DNA of 64,000 bases from Saccharothrix ecbatanensis. Its GTDB lineage: Bacteria > Actinomycetota > Actinomycetes > Mycobacteriales > Pseudonocardiaceae. The notes under the pieces are model-generated. The model saw nothing but the letters and a program-made list of their open reading frames with translations. It was not told the origin of the DNA and made no database searches. Positions 34,059-41,685 of this stretch are shown here, in pieces; within the stretch, counting starts at the first letter, position 1; each line of letters opens with the position of its first letter. The translations under genes were made by a program, and so were the position numbers. The stretch is from NCBI RefSeq assembly GCF_014205015.1, contig NZ_JACHMO010000001.1, positions 4,340,001 to 4,404,000 on the forward strand, written 5' to 3'.

Positions 34059-34283
34059 CTACCCAAGCGCAACGCTGCTCTGCACGGCGCGCGTCGGGCG
34101 TTGTCACTGGCACGAAGCGGCGAGCCCGACGAGGCCGCCACAGTCGGACTGGAAGCCACTCAGGCTGCCAAGGCCACGCACTCACAGCGCACCCTTCGCG
34201 TACTCGGCGACGTGGTGCAGACCCTCGCCCCCTGGCGCAGCCGTCCCGCTCCACGTGAACTGCGCGAAGCGCTGCTGACCTGA
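34059..34283 (+). pseudogene. C-terminal remnant of an XRE/TPR-type regulator
   Basis: About 74 residues in frame to the TGA at 34281: RRALSLARSGEPDEAATVGL, then QRTLRVLGDVVQTLAPWRSR and PAPRELREALLT. This resembles the last TPR-like helices of actinobacterial XRE regulators. Everything upstream is replaced by the antisense IS21 remnant near position 34058. I infer a gene truncated by an IS insertion. Confidence 0.45.
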
Positions 34284-34323
34284 ACTCCCGGGCCACGAAT
34301 CCGGCCCTGCCCAGGAGTGCCGG

Positions 34324-34612
34324 TCAGCGGGAGCCGAAGCGGCCCTTCATCAGCAGCGACAGCAGCGGGAAGATCAGCTCCGGCGCCGCGTGGATGCCGT
34401 GCCGCCGTTGGAGGTCGAACATCTCGGTGGCGAACGCGATCAGGCTGAACTCCCGCGCCGCCAAACCCGTGGCTGCGACGCACCAGATCTGCCATCCGGG
34501 CCAGGAACCCAGCCACGTCCGCATCCGGCCGGACATCCACGAAGCCGTTCACGAACAGCATCTCGTAGATCGCGGTGAGCCCGGACGAGGTGAACTTCCG
34601 CCGGGAGGCGTC
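34324..34612 (-). pseudogene. Deleted partial copy of the ABC1-kinase gene
   Basis: This segment is nearly identical in sequence to parts of the ABC1-kinase gene at 37423-38739, but large internal pieces are missing. It keeps the stretch around TAIYEMLFVNGFV, loses the catalytic loop through the middle of the C-lobe, keeps EFSLIAFATEMFDLQRRHGI and PELIFPLLSLL, then jumps to MKGRFGSR and a stop. Homology begins at 34612, directly at the 21-bp repeat. Small indels break the frame. It is a non-functional duplicate in the same orientation as its parent 3 kb away. Confidence 0.85.
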
Positions 34613-34631
34613 CTGACCGACCGTCGGTCCT
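34611..34631. repeat. 21-bp direct repeat, copy 2
   Basis: Identical to 33070-33090. It sits at the 5' breakpoint of the ABC1-kinase fragment and 17 bp before the stop codon of the XRE/DUF5753 gene. Confidence 0.8.
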
Positions 34632-34648
34632 GGTACCAGCAGCCTGAG

Positions 34649-35506
34649 TCAGGCGGCTTGGTCGTACACGTCGGCCCAGCGGGTGAAGGTCGCCCTGGAT
34701 TGGGCCGGCGTCATGGCCAGGGCGTCGAGGCGTCGCATCTTCGCCTCGAAGTGGGCGACGACCTGCGGGGCCTCGTGGAACACGGTTGCGGTGTCGGTTT
34801 CCGCGTAGGCCAGCGGCTTGATCGGCTCGGCGAAGGTCAGCAGTGCGCCGTGTCGCACGACGGATTGGTCGAACGGGACGTCCATCGGGACGAGTCGCGG
34901 CGTGACCCGCGTCGTCTCGCACATCATGGCCAGTCGCAGCATCTGGTCCCGCATGACCGCCGGGCGGCCGACGGCTCCGCGCAGGGCGGGCTCGTGGATG
35001 TAGAGGACGATGTCCGGGCGGTTGAGGGTGTGAAGCGCCTCTTGCCGGGCGATCCGGGCGGCGGCGATCGCGCGGTCACCGGTCAGGGCGCGGGCGTAGT
35101 CCTCGGTCTGGGCCAGGCTGGGGACGGTGAACGGTTCGTAGCCGGTGATGGCCCGCGCCATCCGCTCGTGCAACGCCAGGGCGACCAGGGTGTCCGCGAT
35201 GGGGCCGTGCAGTCGCATGAAGCTGCCGGTGTCGGGGTCGCCGGCGATGGCGAGGATCCGATCCCGGGTGGGTGGGACGGTACCCAGGCGGCCGAGCAGC
35301 GCGCCGATCTCCCCGGGGCTTGTGCCCCGGCTGCCCGTCTCCAGCTTGCTGAGCTTGCCCAACGACCAGCCCAGGGCGTCGGCCGTTTCGGCCGAGCCCA
35401 TCCGTGCCCTGCGTCGGATCCTGCGCAGTTCCTCACCCAGTTCACGGCTGAGCGCGGTACTCAGCCTGGGCTGCCTGTGGGTCTTCTCGGCGATCTCGGT
35501 AACCAT
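34649..35506 (-). CDS. XRE-family regulator with DUF5753 ligand-type domain
   Basis: A 285-aa protein from the ATG at 35506, with AGGAAAG as ribosome site. The helix-turn-helix spans about residues 19-75 (LGEELRRIRRRARMGSAETA, then LGWSLGKLSKLETGSRG). The remainder is a DUF5753-type domain, with LALHERMARAITGYEPFTVP, LIHEPALRG-like YIHEPALRGAVG, MRDQMLRLAMM and a C-terminal RRLDALAMTPAQSR. Such proteins are abundant in streptomycetes and relatives and often pair with DUF397 proteins; no DUF397 gene is adjacent on this strand. It is preceded by several tiny overlapping ORFs in the same direction. Confidence 0.85.
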   Translation of the reverse strand: MVTEIAEKTHRQPRLSTALSRELGEELRRIRRRARMGSAETADALGWSLGKLSKLETGSRGTSPGEIGALLGRLGTVPPTRDRILAIAGDPDTGSFMRLHGPIADTLVALALHERMARAITGYEPFTVPSLAQTEDYARALTGDRAIAAARIARQEALHTLNRPDIVLYIHEPALRGAVGRPAVMRDQMLRLAMMCETTRVTPRLVPMDVPFDQSVVRHGALLTFAEPIKPLAYAETDTATVFHEAPQVVAHFEAKMRRLDALAMTPAQSRATFTRWADVYDQAA

Positions 35507-35517
35507 CGACTTTCCTG

Positions 35518-35715
35518 TCACGCGGTGGGGTCGGTTGCTTGCGCTGCTTCTGCTGACGATGCCCGTGTCGCGTAGATCTCCTGCTCGACGTACGCGTAGG
35601 CCATCGCCTCGTAGTGGTGGTCCCGATCCGTTTCGGCGACTCGCCGGTATATCCCGGCTGCGTACTCGTGGAAGGCCCGGCGTTGATCGGGTGATGCATC
35701 GGGGGGTGGTGTCAG
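35518..35715 (-). CDS. Small acidic/aromatic ORF, start unresolved
   Basis: The frame ending at the TGA at 35518-35520 shows clear coding character: DASPDQRRAFHEYAAGIYRR, then VAETDRDHHYEAMAYAYVEQ and EIYATRASSAEAAQ. It stops 11 bp before the XRE gene, and the XRE ribosome site lies in the gap. The frame stays open upstream for over 100 codons but has no ATG or GTG at a sensible place; 35715 is only a nominal limit. A frameshift or indel, perhaps in the C-run at 35701-35706, may have cut the true start off. Confidence 0.4.
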   Translation of the reverse strand: MTPPPDASPDQRRAFHEYAAGIYRRVAETDRDHHYEAMAYAYVEQEIYATRASSAEAAQATDPTA

Positions 35716-35792
35716 CCGCGCATCGACTTCGCTCCAGCGAGGGTCCGCACATGAGAAACCGCGTCGTGTCTCGTCAGGTTCTGGTGGGTCAT
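35712..35792 (-). CDS. 26-aa micro-ORF
   Basis: It starts at the ATG at 35792 in a TGATG overlap with the micro-ORF upstream and reads MTHQNLTRHDAVSHVRTLAG and six more residues (AKSMRG). There is no recognisable motif. It may be a real coupled peptide or the 5' part of the small gene that follows in another frame. Confidence 0.3.
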   Translation of the reverse strand: MTHQNLTRHDAVSHVRTLAGAKSMRG

Positions 35793-35896
35793 CACCGCAC
35801 CGTCGCTCCGGTGGAGGTGGACGCGGTGGGCACGCCCAGAAAGGGCTCTGGGCAGCCCAGGACGAGGCCGGCGAGCACGCCGAACAGGATGTCCAT
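35792..35896 (-). CDS. 34-aa membrane micropeptide ORF
   Basis: It starts at the ATG at 35896 in a TGATG overlap with the preceding gene. The peptide begins MDILFGVLAGLVLGCPEPFL and ends in a polar Thr/Ser-rich tail. The first 14 residues are hydrophobic enough for a short membrane helix. The tight stop-start overlaps on both sides support translation, but nothing is known of such a peptide. Confidence 0.4.
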   Translation of the reverse strand: MDILFGVLAGLVLGCPEPFLGVPTASTSTGATVR

Positions 35897-36132
35897 CACT
35901 GCTTCCCGCTCCTGCCGAACTGGGCCTGGCGCACCTGCTCGACAGCGGTGCCCAGCTCGGAGGCCTGGTGCAAGTCATAGGTAGCACCGCCCGGCGGCGG
36001 CTGGTTGATGACGAGCCGGCCCGCATCCCAGAAGACCTGGGTCACGCGAGGTCGACCAGTCGCGTCCAGGCAGTGAACGTTGATCGGGTTGTTACGGCCG
36101 CTACGAGTAGTGGGGATGTCGGGTTTGGGCAC
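35896..36132 (-). CDS. 78-aa conserved-looking small protein
   Basis: It starts at the GTG at 36132 after TTGGGAGGC. The sequence runs VPKPDIPTTRSGRNNPINVH, CLDATGRPRVTQVFWDAGRL, VINQPPPGGATYDLHQASEL and ends in FGRSGKQ. The composition is that of a small soluble beta-rich protein; I do not recognise a family. It heads a minus-strand group of tiny ORFs leading to the XRE/DUF5753 gene and is divergent from the second XRE/DUF5753 gene, with 125 bp between the starts. Confidence 0.6.
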   Translation of the reverse strand: MPKPDIPTTRSGRNNPINVHCLDATGRPRVTQVFWDAGRLVINQPPPGGATYDLHQASELGTAVEQVRQAQFGRSGKQ

Positions 36133-36257
36133 GGGTAGCCTCCCAAGACAGGTGGTCACGCGGTTCGTGACCTGTGGACGTGGTTCGTGACCATTAGCGC
36201 AATGCACCGATCGGGTGTCCTTTAGTGACCGCCCGGAGCTGCGTACAGTTCTGGTTC

Positions 36258-37072
36258 GTGACCGGAACACCACGCGCCCAGGAGTTGGCCGCTGCGCTCC
36301 GCGAGGCCATCAAGGCCTCGCCGTTGAGCGTGCGAAAGCTGGCCGATCAGCTCGGGCTGTCGCACTCCACGATCAGCCAGTGGAGCAACGGGCACCGGGT
36401 GCCGTCCGTTCACGACGTGGTGGCACTGCTCTCGGAGATGAGCGTCGCCGGCGAGACCGCCGACCGCATCGTCGAGCTGGCCGAACTCGCGAACGCGCCG
36501 GCGGACCGCCTGGTGCCCGGCGTGACGCAGGCGCAGGCCGCGATCATGGAGTACGAACGCGACGCCCGGCGCATCACCGAATGGTCACCCGACCTGATTC
36601 CAGGCCTGCTGCAAACCGGCGATTCCGCACGCGTCATCCTCGGCGAGGCTTCTCCCGGCCAGGTCCAGATGCGCCTCGCGCTGCGAGCTGGTCGCCGCGA
36701 AGTCCTGACCCGCGCGGAAGATCCGCCTCACCTCTTGGCGCTCGTCGGTGAAGACGCCATCCGCTGGTGCATCGGCTCGCCTACAGTTCGCAACCACCAA
36801 CTGCGACACCTCCTGAAAGTATCCGAGATCGACAACGTGACGCTTCAGGTGGTGCGACGTGGCCACGACTTCCACGTTGGATTGTTGGGGCCGTTCGTCA
36901 TCTACGACTTCGCCGCGCAGCGCCCGTCCGTCGTGCTACTCGAACACCACAGATCCAGCGCGTTTCTCCACAACGAGCACTGGCGGATTACCAGGTCGCC
37001 GCGGAAGAGATCCGCGAGCGGGCGATGAGCCCGGAAGACACCGCCCGGTTCATCGCCGAGTGCATCGATTGA
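36258..37072 (+). pseudogene. XRE/DUF5753 regulator with C-terminal frameshift
   Basis: It starts at the GTG at 36258. The helix-turn-helix is LREAIKASPLSVRKLADQLG plus LSHSTISQWSNGHRVPS. A DUF5753 domain follows (EWSPDLIPGLLQTGDSARVI, VGEDAIRWCIGSP, GPFVIYDFAAQRPSVVLLEH). At about position 36980 the frame slips: the reading frame in use ends with ITRSPRKRSASGR at 37028, whereas the expected family ending, DYQVAAEEIRERAMSPEDTA and RFIAECID, lies in another frame and ends at 37072. One base appears to be missing after EH. Either the gene is recently damaged, the ending is dispensable, or the sequence has an error. Confidence 0.75.
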
Positions 37073-37093
37073 TCGGCGAACGGAGACGACGCG

Positions 37094-37282
37094 ATGACCC
37101 AACCCCAACCACGTCGGTGGCGGAAGTCCAGCTACACCGGGAATGACAACTGCGTCGAGGTGGCGAATACGCTCGACCGCTTGCGCGACTCCAAGCAGCG
37201 CTCGGGTCCCGAACTGCTGATCGCGACCCCCCGACTGCGCTCGTTCCTGAACGCCGTGCGAGCGGGACGCTTCGAAGGCTGA
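37094..37282 (+). CDS. DUF397 protein, partner of the XRE/DUF5753 regulator
   Basis: A 62-aa protein with the DUF397 signature: RWRKSSYTGNDNCVEVAN, then VRDSK-like LRDSKQRSGPELLIATPRLR and SFLNAVRAGRFEG. DUF397 genes usually follow XRE/DUF5753 regulators in actinomycetes (as with the BldB/AbaA-like pairs and WhiJ-type loci), exactly as here, 21 bp after the restored end of the regulator. It is intact, although the regulator is frameshifted. Confidence 0.85.
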   Translation: MTQPQPRRWRKSSYTGNDNCVEVANTLDRLRDSKQRSGPELLIATPRLRSFLNAVRAGRFEG

Positions 37283-37294
37283 CGGCAAGACGGC

Positions 37295-37325
37295 AGGCCG
37301 CGCCCATCGCTGCTGGGCGCGGCCT
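37295..37325 (+). terminator. Hairpin terminator after DUF397 gene
   Basis: Perfect 12-bp arms at 37295-37306 and 37314-37325 (AGGCCGCGCCCA / TGGGCGCGGCCT) with a 7-nt loop, 13 bp after the stop codon. It likely serves the plus-strand unit. Confidence 0.75.
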
Positions 37326-37422
37326 CCGCGTATCAGTGTGCCCGCAGCCGTACCGGACCGACGTGGATCAGGCGCGACGACTCCGAACGATCGGTCCACG
37401 TCGCCATCCGGATACAACCACT

Positions 37423-38739
37423 TCAACGGGAGCCGAAGCGGCCCTTCATCAGGACCGGCCGGGCCAGGGCCTGGAAGTCCACGTCCGGGTCCAGCTCGCG
37501 GATCGTTCCCTCGATCACCAGCAGGGACAGCAGCGGGAAGATCAGCTCCGGCGCCGCGTGGATGCCGTGCCGCCGTTGGAGGTCGAACATCTCGGTGGCG
37601 AACGCGATCAGGCTGAACTCCCGCGCCGGCAACCCGTGGCTGCGCCGCACCAGATCTGCCATCCGGGCCAGGAACCCGGCCACGTCCGCGTCCGCCCCGA
37701 CATCCGCCGAGCTCTCCACCACGATCGCGGCGCACTTGTCGCCGTCGCCGATGGCCATGTTCATGAAGAAGTCGGCGAACAGCAGCCGCAGCCGTTCGCT
37801 CAACTGCACGCTGAACCCCGCGTCCAGCACCACCACCTGCGCCGACTCGGTGAAGTACAAATTGCCGGGATGCATGTCGCAGTGCACGAAGCCGTTCACG
37901 AACAACATCTCGTAGATCGCGGTGAGTCCGGACGAGGCGAACTTCCGCCGGGAGGCGTCCGAACACCGCGAGGGCGCGTCGATGTCCAGGCCGTGGATGA
38001 ACTCCATCACGATGCACCGCGGCCGGCACGCCGACGGCACCACCTTCGGCACCCACACCCTCGGCACCACGGACAGGTCCGCGCGCAGCCGGTCCAGGCT
38101 CGCCGCCTCACGCTCGAAGTCCAGCTGACCGAGCACGGCGTCGCACATGCTCACCACCACCGGCATCACCGGAATCCCCCGGAACAACGGCAACCGGGCC
38201 ATCAACGCCGCACCCCGCCGCATCAGGTCCAGGTCCTGCCGCATCACCCGCTCGATCCCCGGTCGGCGCAGCTTCAGCGCCACCTCGCGGCCGGACGTCA
38301 GCCGGGCCCTGTAGACGCACGCGACGCTGCCGCTCGCCACCGGCTCGTAGTCCACCTCGGCGAACAAGGTGTCCAGCTCCGCCCCGTACACCGCGGCCAA
38401 CGCCTCCCGCGTCCGGTCGGCCGTCAGCGGGATCACCGAGTCCTGCAACGTCGCCAGCTCGTCGCACAACCCCGGCGGCAGCAGGTCTCGCCGAGTGCCG
38501 AGCACCTGTCCGGCCTTGACGAACGTGGGCCCCAGCCGCATGAGCAACGCCACCAGCCGCGGCCACGCCAGCCGGCGCGCCGCCGCACGACCACTCAACA
38601 CCGCCACGACAAGCCCGACCAGACCGACCGGCGCCAGCACCCCAACCGTGAGTAGCAGGACCCGAGCGGCACGCAGCACCAGCGCGACCGTCCCGGGTGG
38701 ATCGTCCTCGCGACTCGCGCACACGAGCATCACGGGCAT
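37423..38739 (-). CDS. ABC1/UbiB/ADCK-family atypical kinase
   Basis: About 438 aa from the ATG at 38739 (an in-frame ATG at 38730 is an alternative; GGGGAGGGG lies just upstream). A hydrophobic N-terminal segment (ARVLLLTVGVLAPVGLVGLV) anchors it in the membrane. The ADCK KxGQ motif is in GPTFVKAGQVLGTRRDLLPP, the ATP lysine in VALKLRRPG, the catalytic loop is HCDMHPGNLYF and the metal-binding motif is DAGFS. UbiB-type proteins support quinone and isoprenoid pathways; here the gene is coupled to a propeller protein and a PRMT-like methyltransferase, so a cluster-specific role is likely. A deleted duplicate lies at 34324-34612. Confidence 0.88.
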   Translation of the reverse strand: MPVMLVCASREDDPPGTVALVLRAARVLLLTVGVLAPVGLVGLVVAVLSGRAAARRLAWPRLVALLMRLGPTFVKAGQVLGTRRDLLPPGLCDELATLQDSVIPLTADRTREALAAVYGAELDTLFAEVDYEPVASGSVACVYRARLTSGREVALKLRRPGIERVMRQDLDLMRRGAALMARLPLFRGIPVMPVVVSMCDAVLGQLDFEREAASLDRLRADLSVVPRVWVPKVVPSACRPRCIVMEFIHGLDIDAPSRCSDASRRKFASSGLTAIYEMLFVNGFVHCDMHPGNLYFTESAQVVVLDAGFSVQLSERLRLLFADFFMNMAIGDGDKCAAIVVESSADVGADADVAGFLARMADLVRRSHGLPAREFSLIAFATEMFDLQRRHGIHAAPELIFPLLSLLVIEGTIRELDPDVDFQALARPVLMKGRFGSR

Positions 38740-38753
38740 TCCCCTCCCCTGGC

Positions 38754-39392
38754 TCAGCTCTTGTCGACTCCGGGCACCTCGATGGCCCGCAGTTGCAACG
38801 TCGCGTAGTCGCAGTACCAGATCCGCGTGCCGTCCCACGTGATCCCGGTCGGGTTGCCCGCGACCGAGAACGACGCCATCTCACGGCGTTCCTCGATGTC
38901 CACGAGGTTGATGGTCGACGTGGCGTGGTCGGCGTACACCACGTAGCTGTCCGACACCGTCACGCCCGCCGGCCGCCCGGACACCGCGATGCTGTCCAGC
39001 AGCTCGAAGCTCCCGTACCCGCGCAGGTCGATCCGCCGCAGGTCCTCGTACCCCATCCAGATGCCCTCCCGGGCGGCCTCCAGCCCGCTGAGCAGGTTCC
39101 CCGGCCTCGGGTTCGGTATCTCCCGGATCGGCTCGGAGGTGTCGGGATCGATCACCAGCAGCGCCCGCCGGTCGCCGACCACCTGCACCAGGTGCCCGCC
39201 CATGGTGGTCAGGTCGGTGCGCACCTCGGGGCACGGGATGCGGTGCTCGACCTGGCCGCTGTACGGGTCCAGCGCCATGATCTGGTTGGACACCGCCTCC
39301 GAGAACAGCAGGAACTCCCCCGTCCACGTCAGGCCGCACAGCTTCAGCGCGCGGACGGGGATGTCGCGCACGGTGCCGGCCGAGAAGGGCAT
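38754..39392 (-). CDS. Small propeller-like protein, paralog 2
   Basis: A 212-aa protein from the ATG at 39392, in a TGATG overlap with the methyltransferase gene. It closely resembles the protein at 50000-50641: MPFSAGTVRDIPVRALKLCG, ALDPYSGQVEHRIPCPEVRT, EIPNPRPGNLLSGLEAAREG, AGNPTGITWDGTRIWYCDYA and LQLRAIEVPG. Repeated strands and IDP/SG turns suggest a short beta-propeller. The cysteines of LCGLTW, CPEVR and WYCD are shared among the paralogs. It ends 14 bp before the ABC1-kinase gene. The function is unknown. Confidence 0.65.
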   Translation of the reverse strand: MPFSAGTVRDIPVRALKLCGLTWTGEFLLFSEAVSNQIMALDPYSGQVEHRIPCPEVRTDLTTMGGHLVQVVGDRRALLVIDPDTSEPIREIPNPRPGNLLSGLEAAREGIWMGYEDLRRIDLRGYGSFELLDSIAVSGRPAGVTVSDSYVVYADHATSTINLVDIEERREMASFSVAGNPTGITWDGTRIWYCDYATLQLRAIEVPGVDKS

Positions 39393-40285
39393 CACGGCCT
39401 CCTGACGATGCCGCAGTCGAGCCGCCAGGCGGTGGCGTCTCGCACCTGCCCACGTCCGCGCGGCACGTCCACGGTCACCCGGATCTCGTCACCCGCCGCC
39501 ACGGCCGTGTGCCGCAACGGCCACACCCAGACCGCCCAGTTGCAGCCGGGGTACGACGGGTAGTTGGACAGCGGCTCACCCTCGGCCAGCTCGGCGGTGA
39601 AGTAGCCCATGACGGCCTGGAGGCACCCGTCCCGACGCACCGGCAGCCGCATCTCGCGGTGCGGTCTGCTGGTCGACGCGGGCGTGATCGGGTCGTCGGA
39701 CAGCAGGACGGGTTCGGTGAGGAACCTGGGCTCCCGCTGGAAGAAGTGCAGCTGCGGCTGCGGTTCGACGAACTCCTGCACCGAGTCGAAGCGGTAGCCG
39801 GGCACGACGTCGCCCCACATGCCCCAGCCCTCCTCGTCGAACTGGATGGCGGCGAGGTGGGTGGTGAGCCGGCGCGGCACGATCGCGCCGCCGGGGCGCA
39901 GGTTGCGCCGGGCCACGGAGCCGAGGATCTCCACCATCTGCTCCTCCGGTCCGAGGTTGCCCATCATCTCGGACACGATCACGTCGACCGGTTGCGGCAG
40001 CTTGGCCGTACGCGCGTCGCCTTGCACGAGCGTGACGCGGTCGCGCAGGCCGTTGTCCGCGACGATCCGTTCCGCCACCGCGGCCATCGCCGGGTCCGCC
40101 TCGATCGCGTAGACGTGCTCCGCGCCGTGCTTGAGGGCCAGCATGGACAACACCAGGGTGCCGGCGCCGACGTCGGCCACCACGTCGCCCGCCGTGACGA
40201 CCGACGCCAGCGCCCGGTCGTAGGCGTCCAGCCGGGGGCGGTCCGCGAGCATCACCTGGTGCATCAACAGAAGCCGTTGGTCCAT
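39392..40285 (-). CDS. PRMT-like class I methyltransferase
   Basis: A 297-aa protein with the layout of protein arginine methyltransferases: LMHQVMLADRPRLDAYDRAL before the core, motif I VVADVGAGTLVLSMLALKHG, post-I VYAIEADPAM, LVQGDARTAKLPQPVDVIVS and the double-E loop SEMMGNLGPEE. A beta-barrel-like C-terminal half follows (LRPGGAIVPRRLTTHLAAIQ and on). The natural substrate may be a small molecule or peptide. In this operon-like group the stop overlaps the start of the propeller gene, so the two products are made together. Confidence 0.8.
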   Translation of the reverse strand: MDQRLLLMHQVMLADRPRLDAYDRALASVVTAGDVVADVGAGTLVLSMLALKHGAEHVYAIEADPAMAAVAERIVADNGLRDRVTLVQGDARTAKLPQPVDVIVSEMMGNLGPEEQMVEILGSVARRNLRPGGAIVPRRLTTHLAAIQFDEEGWGMWGDVVPGYRFDSVQEFVEPQPQLHFFQREPRFLTEPVLLSDDPITPASTSRPHREMRLPVRRDGCLQAVMGYFTAELAEGEPLSNYPSYPGCNWAVWVWPLRHTAVAAGDEIRVTVDVPRGRGQVRDATAWRLDCGIVRRP

Positions 40286-40311
40286 GGGCGCGACGCCTTC
40301 CCCAGGAAAGG

Positions 40312-40345
40312 CGTTCCTCCCGAACGGGGTCGTTCGGGAGGAACG
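40312..40345. terminator. 15-bp perfect hairpin between two minus-strand genes
   Basis: Arms 40312-40326 (CGTTCCTCCCGAACG) and 40331-40345 pair perfectly around a GGGT loop. It lies after the stop codon of the 400-aa gene and 26 bp before the PRMT-like gene. A second, weaker inverted repeat, CCCGAAAC (40356-40363) / GTTTCGGG (40393-40400), flanks an AT-rich stretch upstream. Together they suggest a terminator followed by a separate promoter, or an intercistronic RNA structure. Confidence 0.65.
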
Positions 40346-40418
40346 GTGGGCATGTCCCGAAACAGACGCTATGTCAAACTCAACTAAAGCCAGTTTCGGG
40401 TCCCGCTGTCAAGCGGTC

Positions 40419-41621
40419 TCAGATGTTGACGGCCGCGGTCTCGCCGACGAACGCGTCGCGCATGACCAGCTGCACACCGGTCAGGCGGGCCTTGACCTCG
40501 TCGGACGTGTTCACCATGGGGGCGTCGGCGCCGCTCATGGACAGCTCGGTGCCGGTCGCCTCCATGTCCTTCAGCTTGCCGCTGACGTGCACCGGGTTGG
40601 CCGCGTAGAGCGTGGCGCTCGGCGTGACCAGCTCGAACTCGGCGTCCAGGTGCAGGTCACCCGGGAACTTGACCCGGCTGAGGCTGTCCTCGTTGCCCTG
40701 GCCCAGCGTGCCGCCGGACACCCGCGGCCAGCTCGCCCGCAGCATGACCCGACCGCCGAGCTCGGGGCTGTGCCCGACGACGGCCAGCCGCGCCATCTGC
40801 GCCAGCACGCCGTTGCCCTCGGTGTGCTTCTCCGGGCCGAACAGCAGCAACTCGGTGCCGGCGGCCTTCTTGTGGTCGCCGGTCAGGTCGATGCTGACGG
40901 TCTTGCCGTTGACCTCGACCTCGATCCGGCCTTCCAGCGACACCTGCATGATCATGGAGGGGTCGACCAGCATGGACATGCACGGGCCGGCGCTGGCGGC
41001 GAAGAACACCGTCGGCGTGAGGCCGACGGGCTGGTTCTCGTCGTCGGCCGGGTACCACGCCTCGGGCAGGGTCGTGCCGCGGACCACGTTCGGGGCCTGG
41101 ACGACCTCGAACGGGCCGTCGCCGCGCGGCTTGCCCAGGTACGGGCCGGTGAGCGGCTTCTTGAACGGCGGCACGCTGTCCACCACACCGTGGATGTCGA
41201 TCACGTTGCGGTGCGCGAGGCGCAGCGTGCTGGTCTCCAGGATGCCGAACCGGCGGATGTAGAACTCGGCCGGGAAGTTCTTGCCCGGCACGATCTGGCG
41301 CACGTGGCCGGTGTTGGGCAGGAACGGGTTGGACAGCACCTGGATGCGGTCGTCCAGCTCGTAGCTGAAGCCCTTGATGCCGACCTCGGGCGCGCTGATG
41401 AGCTCGGTGTCGAACTCGGCGTGCCCCTTCGCGTCGACCCGGTGCTCGAAGCCCGGCATGGGCCACTTGTTCAGCTGCACGAAGCCGGACAGGTTGATCG
41501 TCTCCCGCCGGCCCGAGTAGTAGTCGTCGCCGAAGACCACGGTCGCCGCCGCGAGGATGTGCGGCCGGATCGGCTTGGGTTCGAGGTTCAGCGACTCGTA
41601 AGTCTCCCGGGGGTTGCTCAC
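40419..41621 (-). CDS. 400-aa protein of unknown function
   Basis: It starts at the GTG at 41621, with CTGGAGGT upstream. There is no signal peptide or membrane segment. The protein is rich in beta-type stretches: INLSGFVQLNKWPMPGFEHR, AEFDTELISAPEVGIKGFSY, NVIDIHGVVDSVPPFKKPLT, MIMQVSLEGRIEVEVNGKTV, GTELSMSGADAPMVNTS. The terminus repeats the pattern of a multi-strand barrel with several His and Glu residues. I do not recognise a family with confidence. It stands between ClpC and the PRMT group and has its own palindromic upstream element. Confidence 0.7.
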   Translation of the reverse strand: MSNPRETYESLNLEPKPIRPHILAAATVVFGDDYYSGRRETINLSGFVQLNKWPMPGFEHRVDAKGHAEFDTELISAPEVGIKGFSYELDDRIQVLSNPFLPNTGHVRQIVPGKNFPAEFYIRRFGILETSTLRLAHRNVIDIHGVVDSVPPFKKPLTGPYLGKPRGDGPFEVVQAPNVVRGTTLPEAWYPADDENQPVGLTPTVFFAASAGPCMSMLVDPSMIMQVSLEGRIEVEVNGKTVSIDLTGDHKKAAGTELLLFGPEKHTEGNGVLAQMARLAVVGHSPELGGRVMLRASWPRVSGGTLGQGNEDSLSRVKFPGDLHLDAEFELVTPSATLYAANPVHVSGKLKDMEATGTELSMSGADAPMVNTSDEVKARLTGVQLVMRDAFVGETAAVNI

Positions 41622-41685
41622 TGCACTACCTCCAGAGTCCGTCCCGCTTCGAAGGATGTGGGGGGACCAGCCACAGGACCAGAAC

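Noticed and set aside
33070..34631. The 21-bp repeats as target-site duplication of a transposon
   Set aside because: Too long for IS21 (usually 4-8 bp), and no terminal inverted repeats adjoin them.
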